DNA from: DAONFI01 sp035403485
GTDB taxonomy: Bacteria > Planctomycetota > Phycisphaerae > SM23-33
Reading direction: 5' to 3'
Length of the DNA: 13,753 nt
Assembly: GCA_964536835.1 (NCBI GenBank)
Contig: CAZIAZ010000057.1
Span: 1-13,753 of the forward strand
A program made the position numbers and the translations under genes. Under the pieces are notes generated by a model, which was not told the origin of the DNA, ran no database searches, and worked only from the letters and a program-made list of their open reading frames with translations. The first letter of the stretch is position 1. Every line of letters begins with the position of its first letter. Of this stretch, positions 6,589 to 13,698 are shown piece after piece.

Positions 6589-6614
6589 GAACTCTCAATC
6601 TTTCAATGCTCTAG
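6589..6614 (-). repeat. right 26-bp inverted repeat arm
   Basis: Perfect reverse complement of 6451-6476. Its last four bases are CTAG and supply the minus-strand TAG stop (6611-6613) of the membrane protein gene. Confidence 0.95.
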
Positions 6615-8326
6615 GCTCGATATTCCGAAATTTTCGGATTGGGATTGGACAGCGGAATGCGGTAAATTTTCCAGTATTTGCCCCAGTTGTCGGATTTGAT
6701 TTCCTGGAGATTTTGAGGATTGTCGGCTATTTCCTTGTCCGACGTTATGATGTAGACCTGTGATATTTGCGGTATTACGCTTACCCGTTTTATGGCGTCG
6801 TTAGTGAGTTCCTGGATGTTCAGCGGCCGGGCCAGGATTTTTCTGGTTTCATGGAGATTGTCCATCCACTGCTGAAGCTGCGACGGCAATAGAAGATAAT
6901 AATATATGAAATCTTCACGGCAGGTCAGAATGGCTTGGCCGGAATTCAGACGGTATTTGGGGTCGTCAATATAAACGAATGAATTGACGCAGTTTTTGTT
7001 CTGCCATCGTGCTATATTGACCAATTCCTGTCGCTTGGCCTTTCGTTCCATGATATCGTTTATTTTCAGACTGTTTTGGCCTATCGGCGTCATTGCCGCC
7101 AGGCGATACAGGCCGTAGCGTGCCGGCCGTAATGCGTCCGACGGCAGCATCCAGCCGACAATCACGCCGGCCATGACCCAGCGAAGAAGATGTCGATATT
7201 TTTTTTCCAGTATACGGAATACCTGTGTAAGTGCGCGGGCAAATAGTACGTACAGCGGCAGCATCAGCCAGCATGACGCCTGGAGAAATACGTAGAACGG
7301 CAACGGCTGGCGAGTCAGATACGCCGCCGCCGTCGCCAGTGCATGAAAGCCCAGCATCACGATGAGCGACGAAATCGACATCCATACCCACATGTCGATG
7401 AATTGCGACCGGAACTTGTCCAGCCGCCACAGTACCACCAGTGAAACGGCAGCTAAAGTCAGCGGGTAAAGCCCCCACTGCCACAGCGGCATGAGCAATT
7501 CGGGATACGTCACTTCGTAATAACTCATGTCGAAGGCCCGCATTACCGTTGCGAAATCAATCGGCGCTACCTGTCCGACAGCCTGCTCAATCTGTGCGTG
7601 AACCATTAGAAGATGCGATATGTTCGGCAGCGCACCTATCATGAAAAGAAAAACGCCTGAAACGCCTACAGCCATTGCCTGCCGATTGAACCTGTGACAG
7701 GCCAGAAACGTCAGCATCGCCACCAGCGCCATGTTTATTGATGAAACGATATCGATATTGCCGCACAGCCCCATGAGCATGAAAATCAGCACAATGCGTC
7801 TGTCGTTAAAATATTTCAGATATGCCAGCATCAACAGCGGCGAAATTGCCACTACCAGGCCTTCCGGCGTTATTGAAGAAATTGCGCCTACGCCCCAATG
7901 CCAGCCGTCGAACGTACTCATCATCGTCGTGCTTAACACGGCGACGAACGTGGAGGTGGCACTGCTCATAGTCTGCCGCCACAGCAGGGCGTACATGCCC
8001 AACAGGAACAGCAGGGTGATTGGCCCGACAAGAAGGCGCATGGGCATTTCAGGGCTGGCATTTGCCGGACAGATGCGATTGACGGCTCGTATAAGGCCGG
8101 CGAACGCTATCGAGTGCATGTGATGGAATTGGCCGCCGACTATGTGATGGTCATAAATGCCGTCGCCGGCGAAGTTGGCGTTGTTTGCTTTCAGCGAGGT
8201 AAGCAGCTGAATCTGGTCGTCGGTTATGGAATCGTCATGCCATGACAGATAGCCGGCCAACAGCGATACGGCTATCAATATTATTATAGACGGTATATGT
8301 TTTGGAGACGGTGCAGGTCTCATCAT
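6611..8326 (-). CDS. polytopic membrane protein, GT-C glycosyltransferase-like
   Basis: A 571-residue protein with about 11 hydrophobic segments by eye. The first is at about 11-28, the last ends near 400, and a soluble C-terminal domain of roughly 170 residues follows. After the first helix comes an acidic loop, WHDDSITDDQIQLL (D31, D32, D36, D37), then a His-rich patch (YDHHIVGGQFHHMH, 59-71). This layout of an acidic first outer loop, many helices and a C-terminal soluble domain is that of GT-C glycosyltransferases and related polymer enzymes that use lipid-linked sugars, but no named family motif is clear. Two ATGs in a row (8326, 8323) follow an AGGA, with spacing of 4 and 7 nt. It is transcribed alone, divergent from truD, and its TAG stop lies in the terminal CTAG of the inverted-repeat element. 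Function not established. Confidence 0.75.
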   Translation of the reverse strand: MMRPAPSPKHIPSIIILIAVSLLAGYLSWHDDSITDDQIQLLTSLKANNANFAGDGIYDHHIVGGQFHHMHSIAFAGLIRAVNRICPANASPEMPMRLLVGPITLLFLLGMYALLWRQTMSSATSTFVAVLSTTMMSTFDGWHWGVGAISSITPEGLVVAISPLLMLAYLKYFNDRRIVLIFMLMGLCGNIDIVSSINMALVAMLTFLACHRFNRQAMAVGVSGVFLFMIGALPNISHLLMVHAQIEQAVGQVAPIDFATVMRAFDMSYYEVTYPELLMPLWQWGLYPLTLAAVSLVVLWRLDKFRSQFIDMWVWMSISSLIVMLGFHALATAAAYLTRQPLPFYVFLQASCWLMLPLYVLFARALTQVFRILEKKYRHLLRWVMAGVIVGWMLPSDALRPARYGLYRLAAMTPIGQNSLKINDIMERKAKRQELVNIARWQNKNCVNSFVYIDDPKYRLNSGQAILTCREDFIYYYLLLPSQLQQWMDNLHETRKILARPLNIQELTNDAIKRVSVIPQISQVYIITSDKEIADNPQNLQEIKSDNWGKYWKIYRIPLSNPNPKISEYRA

Positions 8327-8431
8327 GCATTCCTGTTCAAATCTGGCGGCATATTTTGTAAAAAGTGCATTTTGTTTTTCTAAAAAAAACTCCCAGCTGT
8401 GACGGCTCGTGAAAAATATATATCAAGGGGA

Positions 8432-8460
8432 TTAAAAATGCAGCATACTTATAGTATATT
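8432..8460 (+). promoter_or_regulatory. candidate truD promoter
   Basis: TTAAAA (8432-8437) and TATATT (8455-8460) with a 17-bp spacer match the sigma70 consensus at 4 and 5 of 6 bases. The site is in the 170-bp divergent gap. The implied transcript would start at about 8467 and have a 30-nt leader containing the AGGA SD at 8484-8487. The region is A/T-rich, so a chance match is possible. Confidence 0.35.
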
Positions 8461-8496
8461 CTTGTGTCTTGGCAACTTGCAACAGGAATTACAAAC

Positions 8497-9735
8497 ATGC
8501 ATGAAGATATATTTGCCGGCTGGCCCTGCCTGACGCGGGATTTTGCCGGCATTGGCGGCGAAATAAAGGTTCATCCGGATGATTTTCGCGTAGACGAAAT
8601 ACCTGCGTATATGCCGTGTGGCGAAGGGACGCACGTATTCGTTCGTGCAGAAAAGCGCGGCATGACGACACCTGCGGCGACAGGGCGGCTGGCGAAGATT
8701 TTGGGCATCAATCCGGCGGATGTCGGTTACGCCGGCCTTAAGGATGCCCGCGCAGTGACCACACAGTATTTCAGCATGGAGCACGTGGATGAAAAAAAAC
8801 TCTGCGGTTACGACGACGGCCAGCTGAAGGTCGTCTCGATTTCCAGGCATGGCAACAAACTCAAAACCGGCCATCTGCTGGGCAACAGGTTCGTCATACG
8901 CATTCGCGGCGTCAGCCGTGAGCAGTTGGGAAATGCCCGCGCGATTTTCGACGTGCTTTGTCGTCGTGGCGTGCCGAATTATTTCGGCGTACAGCGATTC
9001 GGCGCACGCAGGGATACGCATCTTCTGGGCGAGGCGCTTGTGCGTGACGATCGTGACGGGTTTTTAAAAAAATTTCTGGGTAGTCCGCAGGCTGGCGATT
9101 TTTGCGACATGCAGGCTGCGCGGGATTCTTTTGATGCGGGCTGTCTTGACAGGGCGTTGAAGCTCTGGCCGAGGCAGTTTGAGGACCAGCGAAAGGCTTT
9201 GTTGATGTTTCGCAAGACTGGCCGGCCGGGGCTGGCTATCGGGGCTGTGGACAAACGGATGAAAAGACTCTATATTTCAGCGTTTCAGAGTGCGGTTTTT
9301 AACGACATTCTGGCGATGCGGATAGACGGCATAGATACGCTTCTCGCCGGCGATATGGCCTGCAAGTCTGATACCGGCGGAATTTTTTACGTCGAAAATC
9401 CTGCCGACGAACAGCCTCGCGCCGACCGCTATGAAATATCGCCTACAGGCATGGTGCCGGGTTATCGCAGCAATTTCGCCGTGGGCCGGCAGGGTGAGAT
9501 TGAACATGAAGTTCTGTCGCGGCGCGGCGTTGAGTTGGACATGTTCAAAAATCTCGGCCCGCTGAAAGCTAAAGGTACGCGGCGGATATTGCGGTATTGT
9601 CTGCACGAACCTGATATCGACGCCGGCAGTGACGGCAACGGGACGTTTATAGAAGTGCGGTTCTGTGCGCCGGCTGGCTGTTATGCGACGTCGTTGCTGC
9701 GTGAGATGATGAAGACTGAAATTGAAGGAGAATGA
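8497..9735 (+). CDS. truD: tRNA pseudouridine(13) synthase TruD
   Basis: TruD isomerises uridine 13 of certain tRNAs to pseudouridine in the cytoplasm. The 412-residue length is somewhat above the E. coli enzyme (about 350), as in archaeal and planctomycete forms with a larger TRUD insertion. Motifs: DDFRVDEIP (28-36), the entry strand; AGLKDARAVTTQ (79-90) with catalytic D83, corresponding to E. coli D80, with Ala at the position often occupied by a basic residue; and NYFGVQRFG (161-169). The TRUD insertion domain follows, then RLYISAFQSAVFN. The ATG at 8497 has AGGA at 8484-8487, 9 nt upstream. A GTG at 8464 would add 11 residues lacking family resemblance. It is first in a + strand run, and GGAG near its end is the SD of the amidohydrolase gene, whose ATG begins 1 nt after the truD stop. 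Confidence 0.95.
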   Translation: MHEDIFAGWPCLTRDFAGIGGEIKVHPDDFRVDEIPAYMPCGEGTHVFVRAEKRGMTTPAATGRLAKILGINPADVGYAGLKDARAVTTQYFSMEHVDEKKLCGYDDGQLKVVSISRHGNKLKTGHLLGNRFVIRIRGVSREQLGNARAIFDVLCRRGVPNYFGVQRFGARRDTHLLGEALVRDDRDGFLKKFLGSPQAGDFCDMQAARDSFDAGCLDRALKLWPRQFEDQRKALLMFRKTGRPGLAIGAVDKRMKRLYISAFQSAVFNDILAMRIDGIDTLLAGDMACKSDTGGIFYVENPADEQPRADRYEISPTGMVPGYRSNFAVGRQGEIEHEVLSRRGVELDMFKNLGPLKAKGTRRILRYCLHEPDIDAGSDGNGTFIEVRFCAPAGCYATSLLREMMKTEIEGE

Positions 9736-9736
9736 A

Positions 9737-10558
9737 ATGTATATCAAAGGAATCGACATACATTCGCATGCCTTTCCGGACGCCATAGCTCACAGGGCGA
9801 TGGCTGCCATTCAGAGCAGATGTCCGGATTGGCCGGCTCGCGGCGACGGCACTATTGCCGGCCTTGCCGAGTCCATGCGAAAAAACAATATAGAAAAATC
9901 GGCTGTTTGCAGCATTGCAACCAAACCCGGCCAGGCTGAGGGCATTTGTCGATGGCTGGCTGAGGTCGTGGCCGCTCACGACTGCTTTATACCGGTTGCG
10001 TCGGTCAATCCTGACGACTCTAATCCGCGGGATTGGATGAAAATGTTCCGTCGCGACGGCATAGGGATAGTCAAGCTGCATCCGATGTATCAGAATTTCG
10101 TGGTCGACGACGAAAAAATGTATCCGATATACGACGCAGTCGCCGAATACGATATGTTGCTGGAATTTCACAGCGGCATGGACATAGGATTTCCTGACGA
10201 CGCCGTACCCGACAGAGCCGCGCCGCACCGTTTTTCGAAAATCGCCCGAAAATTTCCGCAACTTAAAATGCTGCTGGCGCATATGGGCGGCTTCCTGATA
10301 TGGGATGACGTTGAAAAGGAGCTCGTCGGCTGTAATAATATATGGTTCGAGACCTCATTCGGGCTGACGCATATGTCGCGGGAACAATTCGTACGCATGG
10401 TTCGTAATCACGGCGAAGATAAAATCTGCTTCGGCTCGGATTGGCCGTGGATTGACCAGGGCGAATTGTGGGAAAAAGTGCTCGAATGCGACCTCGGCAG
10501 CGAGGCCAACGCGAAGATATGGCGGCATAATGCCGCGAAACTTCTGGGCGTGGGGTAA
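9737..10558 (+). CDS. amidohydrolase_2 family metal-dependent hydrolase
   Basis: A 273-residue cytosolic TIM-barrel hydrolase or decarboxylase of the amidohydrolase_2 (ACMSD-like) family. Metal and active-site landmarks: IDIHSH with H9 and H11, KLHP (113-116), EFHSG with H145, LAHMGG with H182, and CFGSDWPW with D235, in the usual order and spacing. The family includes decarboxylases of aromatic acids, lactonases and uncharacterised hydrolases, and the substrate cannot be deduced. The ATG at 9737 has GGAG (9727-9730) 6 nt upstream and is separated from the truD stop by one base, so the two are translationally close; the functional link to tRNA modification is not obvious. An in-frame TTG at 9722 overlaps truD and is less likely. 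Confidence 0.9.
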   Translation: MYIKGIDIHSHAFPDAIAHRAMAAIQSRCPDWPARGDGTIAGLAESMRKNNIEKSAVCSIATKPGQAEGICRWLAEVVAAHDCFIPVASVNPDDSNPRDWMKMFRRDGIGIVKLHPMYQNFVVDDEKMYPIYDAVAEYDMLLEFHSGMDIGFPDDAVPDRAAPHRFSKIARKFPQLKMLLAHMGGFLIWDDVEKELVGCNNIWFETSFGLTHMSREQFVRMVRNHGEDKICFGSDWPWIDQGELWEKVLECDLGSEANAKIWRHNAAKLLGVG

Positions 10559-10572
10559 AAAGGCAAAAAAAC

Positions 10573-10603
10573 TTGGACTTTTCCGCTCTCCGGAGTGTAA
10601 AAT
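10573..10603 (+). promoter_or_regulatory. candidate promoter placing the pgpH start codon at the transcript end
   Basis: TAAAAT (10598-10603) is a 5-of-6 match to a -10 box and ends 8 nt before the ATG at 10612. The expected transcription start is about 10610, giving a leaderless or 2-nt-leader mRNA. A poor -35 candidate, TTGGAC (10573-10578), is 19 bp upstream. An 8-bp palindrome, CTCCGGAG (10588-10595), lies in the spacer and could be an operator. No Shine-Dalgarno is at a usable distance from this ATG. Confidence 0.4.
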
Positions 10604-10611
10604 CTTTATTT

Positions 10612-13200
10612 ATGAGCATTTTTAGAAAGACGACGAAACAGCGGCGAGAAGTTCGCAAGGGAAAAAGTTCCCAGCCGGCGTGGTATGTACGTTACTATCG
10701 TCGTCCAGGCTCAGTGGTATCTACGGCGATACTTATCCTGTTTTTCATTGTTCTGGCGGCTTTGGACAGTTGGCCGGAAAATGAGCTCGCGGAGTATCAC
10801 GTCGGCCAATATATGCCCAGCGACATAACGGCCAGACAGAGTTTCAGAGTGCTTCTGCCGGCTAAGCAGGAAGAACTACGCAGGATGGCTGAAAACGATG
10901 AGCCGGCGACGTTTCGTCTGAATATGACGGTATTGGACAAAATAGTCGCCGAAGTGGAAAAAATTCCTGTAAAACTTTCCACGGCGAAGAGTATTGCCGA
11001 TTTGACTCCTGAACTTCGTGACGAGCTTGGTTTGGAACTGCCCGTCGAGAAGCGCTCGGAAACCGATGAAGTCGATAATGCTCCTCATGCCGATATTGCC
11101 GTCGTTGCTTCTGCCGCCATGCCTGCGGCCGCGAGTCAGCCCGTTGTCGTCGTTCCTTTTTCCGCTGCTCCGACGACTGCTATTGCGGCGGCGTCCCAGC
11201 CTGCCGCGTCGGCATCTCAGCCGGCTGTTGTCGCAACTGCTGTTAAAATCACAGCCAGCCAGAAACTGTTCGATGCCTGGTGCGGCCTGACGCTTACGCC
11301 TGAAAAGAAGGCTTCCTTTGAAAAGGCGGTCAATTTCATGCGCAGCGTTCTTATGCAGACTTACATTGTAGATACGCCGCAGGCTCAATATCAGCAGTCC
11401 CGCGGCGCGATTTATGTCAAAATGACCGAAGACGAGGGCAAAACCACCGTTACTCAGAAAGTGGTCGATCTTATCGGCCTTGACGAAAAGGACAAGATAA
11501 ATCAGCGCATAAAACTTGCCGTTCGACAGTTTCCAGTGTCTGTTCGGAGCAGCGCGGAGTCTTTTTTGCGGTCGCGTCTGGATACGCCGCTGTTTGACTA
11601 CGACGCAGCCGCCAGCGAAAGCGCCATCGTCGCAGCCGGCCAGGCTGTCATGCAGAATCCTCCTGACGAATGCTACCGGCCATATGCACGCGGCGAAATA
11701 GTTGTTCCTCGAACCACCGACGACAGCGAAACGTCAAAAGGAATTCAGCCGCATCAACTGGCCTGCCTTGAAGCCGAAAATCGCATATATGTCAGCCACC
11801 ATGAAGCCGGAATGGTTTTTAACCTTATTTCTCGCATGGTGCTCTTTGGCCTTCTGGTGGCACTGGTGGGATGGTACATACAGAACTATCGTGACGAATT
11901 GCTTATAAGGCATGGCCGCAGTCTTGCGATAGCCGTTATCCTACTGATGATGATTTTCGTGGCTAAATTGCAGATTTACGCCGGCTTGCCGACGTCCAGC
12001 CTGCTTTTGCCGATAGTTATTGTCACACTGATACTTACAATCGCTTTCGACCAGCGGTTTGCCATGACGCTCGGTTCGATAGTTGTGGCGTTTGTGGTGA
12101 TTCTTGCGCATGTGGGCATGGGATTTTTCAGCATATTCATCGCGGTCATGCTGGTGATATGCCTCCAGATTGAGCAGATACACCATGTTCGTACGCGCAG
12201 CCGGATACCTGTCATATCGGTTATCGCAGCTATAGTTGCGATGGTGATGATTTTGGCGTTGTGCGTGTGGAACAACGTTCCCATGCGGTTTGTCCTGTGG
12301 TACGTTTTGTGGGGAGTAGGCGGCATAATAGTAGGCGGCCTGATAGTCCAGGGCTTGCTGCCGTTAATCGAACGGATATTCGGCGTTGCGACGGGCAGTA
12401 CGCTGCTGGAATGGTGCGACGCTTCAAAGCCACTGCTCAAGCGGCTGGCTGTTGAAGCTACGGGTACGTATAACCATTCGTTGCAGGTGGGGGCTATGTG
12501 CGAAGCGGCAGCTGAGGCTATCGGCGCCCAAGGACTGCTGGCCCGCGTGGGAGCGTATTACCACGACATCGGCAAGATAAACAAGCCGCAGTATTTTTCC
12601 GAAAATCAGGCATCGGGCGAAAACAAGCATGAAAAACTTCAGCCGGCTATGAGTCAGCTGATTATCCAGGGCCACGTGAAAGACGGCCTTGAACTTGCCC
12701 GCGAGTATGGCCTGCCGGCTGCCCTGCGTGAGTTCATCGCATCACACCACGGCACGACACTGGTGCAGTATTTTTATCAGGCTGCCGCACGCAGGAGCGA
12801 GGAAGGCAATGTTCCCAAGCCGGAAGAGCATCAATTCCGTTACCCTGGCCCAAAACCGCAGTCGTGCGAAGTGGCGATACTCATGCTTGCCGATGCGGCG
12901 GAGTCGTCGGTACGGGCGTTGACCGAGCCGACGCCGACGAGGATTGCCCAGCAGGTGCACAAGATAGTCGCGTCAAGACTGGAAGACGGCCAACTCGATG
13001 AGTGCGACATTACGCTCAAGGAAGTTCACAAGATAGAGGAGTCGCTTACGCGCAGCCTCTGCGGCATGTATCATTCGCGGATTCCCTATCCGGAGGACGA
13101 CAGGAAAAAGCCCGACCAGCCGGCTGCGAAATCTGAACACAAACCGAATTCGCATCAGCATGACGGCGAAAAACAGAATGGCAGTATGCCGCCGCAATAA
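10612..13200 (+). CDS. 7TM-HD family phosphodiesterase (PgpH/YqfF-like)
   Basis: Membrane-bound HD-domain phosphodiesterase; the characterised member, Listeria PgpH, hydrolyses c-di-AMP. Order in the 862-residue protein: basic cytoplasmic N-terminus; membrane helix about 35-51; a large extracytoplasmic domain (about 52-400); a block of about seven membrane helices (about 401-585); and a cytoplasmic HD domain (about 600-830). The HD domain has every expected ligand: H622 (NHSLQVG), H651-D652 (YYHDIGK), H673, H688 (GHVKDG), H712-H713 (SHHGTT) and D761 (LADAAE). It also has FRYPGPKPQS and DGQLDECDITL, typical of this family. The outer domain carries an Ala/Ser/Pro/Gln-rich insert (about 158-215). 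A hydrophilic Lys/Gln-rich tail ends the protein. The ATG at 10612 lacks an SD; a TTG at 10573 would add 13 residues. A STAS gene starts 34 nt after the stop. c-di-AMP is the best guess, but other cyclic dinucleotides cannot be excluded. Confidence 0.92.
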   Translation: MSIFRKTTKQRREVRKGKSSQPAWYVRYYRRPGSVVSTAILILFFIVLAALDSWPENELAEYHVGQYMPSDITARQSFRVLLPAKQEELRRMAENDEPATFRLNMTVLDKIVAEVEKIPVKLSTAKSIADLTPELRDELGLELPVEKRSETDEVDNAPHADIAVVASAAMPAAASQPVVVVPFSAAPTTAIAAASQPAASASQPAVVATAVKITASQKLFDAWCGLTLTPEKKASFEKAVNFMRSVLMQTYIVDTPQAQYQQSRGAIYVKMTEDEGKTTVTQKVVDLIGLDEKDKINQRIKLAVRQFPVSVRSSAESFLRSRLDTPLFDYDAAASESAIVAAGQAVMQNPPDECYRPYARGEIVVPRTTDDSETSKGIQPHQLACLEAENRIYVSHHEAGMVFNLISRMVLFGLLVALVGWYIQNYRDELLIRHGRSLAIAVILLMMIFVAKLQIYAGLPTSSLLLPIVIVTLILTIAFDQRFAMTLGSIVVAFVVILAHVGMGFFSIFIAVMLVICLQIEQIHHVRTRSRIPVISVIAAIVAMVMILALCVWNNVPMRFVLWYVLWGVGGIIVGGLIVQGLLPLIERIFGVATGSTLLEWCDASKPLLKRLAVEATGTYNHSLQVGAMCEAAAEAIGAQGLLARVGAYYHDIGKINKPQYFSENQASGENKHEKLQPAMSQLIIQGHVKDGLELAREYGLPAALREFIASHHGTTLVQYFYQAAARRSEEGNVPKPEEHQFRYPGPKPQSCEVAILMLADAAESSVRALTEPTPTRIAQQVHKIVASRLEDGQLDECDITLKEVHKIEESLTRSLCGMYHSRIPYPEDDRKKPDQPAAKSEHKPNSHQHDGEKQNGSMPPQ

Positions 13201-13233
13201 AAAGAATAATCCCTTAAAAGCGAGGATTTTTTA

Positions 13234-13584
13234 ATGGAATTCTATTATCACGAGATGGAAAACGACGTGTTGATAATTTCTGCCGACGGCGGTTTGAACA
13301 AACAGACAGCCAGCAAATTTGTTGACGATGTAGGGAAGCTGGTGGACGGCGGAATAAAAAAAATAATCATCGACTGTTCGAAGCTGAATTTCATAACCAG
13401 TTACGGCATCGGCATTTTGTTGCGGATACACAAAAAATTGCGCGCCGCCGGCGGAGACGTCAAAATCGCCGCTGTGCCCAGCCGTATAATCGAAGTTCTC
13501 AACATCATGAAGCTGACCAGGATTTTTTCCATTTATCCCGACGTTAACCGCGCACGCCTGGAATTTCGGCCTAAAGACGCCTGA
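13234..13584 (+). CDS. STAS-domain protein (anti-sigma factor antagonist-like)
   Basis: A 116-residue single-domain STAS protein of the SpoIIAA/RsbV type, whose members usually bind and neutralise an anti-sigma kinase in a partner-switching circuit. The pattern is clear: strand KKIIIDCSKLNFI (about 42-54), then TSYGIGILLRIHKKLRAAGG, then VKIAAVPSRIIEVLNIMKLTRIFSIY. In SpoIIAA and RsbV the phospho-acceptor is the second Ser of DSSG. Aligning on the Gly, this protein reads TSYG, so Tyr takes that position and Thr replaces the Asp. Regulation by the standard serine kinase therefore looks altered or absent. GAGG at 13222-13225 is 8 nt before the ATG. It follows the PgpH-like gene by 33 nt and is probably co-transcribed with it. 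No anti-sigma kinase or PP2C phosphatase is in view. Confidence 0.88.
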   Translation: MEFYYHEMENDVLIISADGGLNKQTASKFVDDVGKLVDGGIKKIIIDCSKLNFITSYGIGILLRIHKKLRAAGGDVKIAAVPSRIIEVLNIMKLTRIFSIYPDVNRARLEFRPKDA

Positions 13585-13616
13585 ACGCACAATAAAATGT
13601 CATTCGGAACGGGCAT

Positions 13617-13655
13617 AAAAAAACGACGGTGAAGAGTTTTGGCTCATCACCGTCG
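13617..13655 (-). terminator. intrinsic terminator for a minus-strand gene
   Basis: CGACGGTGA (13624-13632) and TCACCGTCG (13647-13655) form a perfect 9-bp stem. It is extended by GAG (13634-13636) with CTC (13643-13645) past one mismatch, leaving a 6-nt loop. Read on the minus strand, the stem is followed at once by seven Ts (13623 down to 13617). On the + strand there is no T-run directly after the stem. It therefore best terminates transcription entering from the right edge, and may also stop the PgpH-STAS transcript less well. Confidence 0.75.
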
Positions 13656-13698
13656 CAGCAGCGTCCGAGGGCTGTGTTTGAGGTTTTTTACTATGACT

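Larger units (their letters stand above)
6451..6614. mobile_element. 164-bp MITE-like element with perfect 26-bp terminal inverted repeats
   Basis: The arms at 6451-6476 and 6589-6614 are exact reverse complements, beginning CTAGAGCATTG. Pairing continues imperfectly inward: TTTTTGC (6480-6486) with GCAAAAAA (6580-6587), GGTTTG (6494-6499) with CAAACC (6573-6578), and CGTGGC (6502-6507) with GCCACG (6560-6565). The whole interval can fold into one long hairpin and contains no open frame. If TA is read as a duplicated target, the termini are GAGCATT... between TA dinucleotides in CTAG, as in IS630/Tc1-mariner-type MITEs that insert at CTAG. The stop codons of both convergent flanking genes lie in the two CTAG ends. 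It may also act as a bidirectional transcription barrier. A dispersed non-mobile repeat is the alternative. Confidence 0.6.

Noticed and set aside
6451..6614. The inverted repeat as a simple intrinsic terminator
   Set aside because: The perfect arms are 112 bp apart, far too long a loop for a standard terminator hairpin, although the element may still hinder read-through.
8464..8496. GTG start for truD giving 11 extra residues
   Set aside because: The extra residues do not resemble TruD, and the ATG at 8497 has its own AGGA.
10573..10611. TTG start for the PgpH-like gene
   Set aside because: The 13 extra residues are not typical of the family and TTG is a rare start. It stays possible because an AAGG lies about 9 nt upstream.
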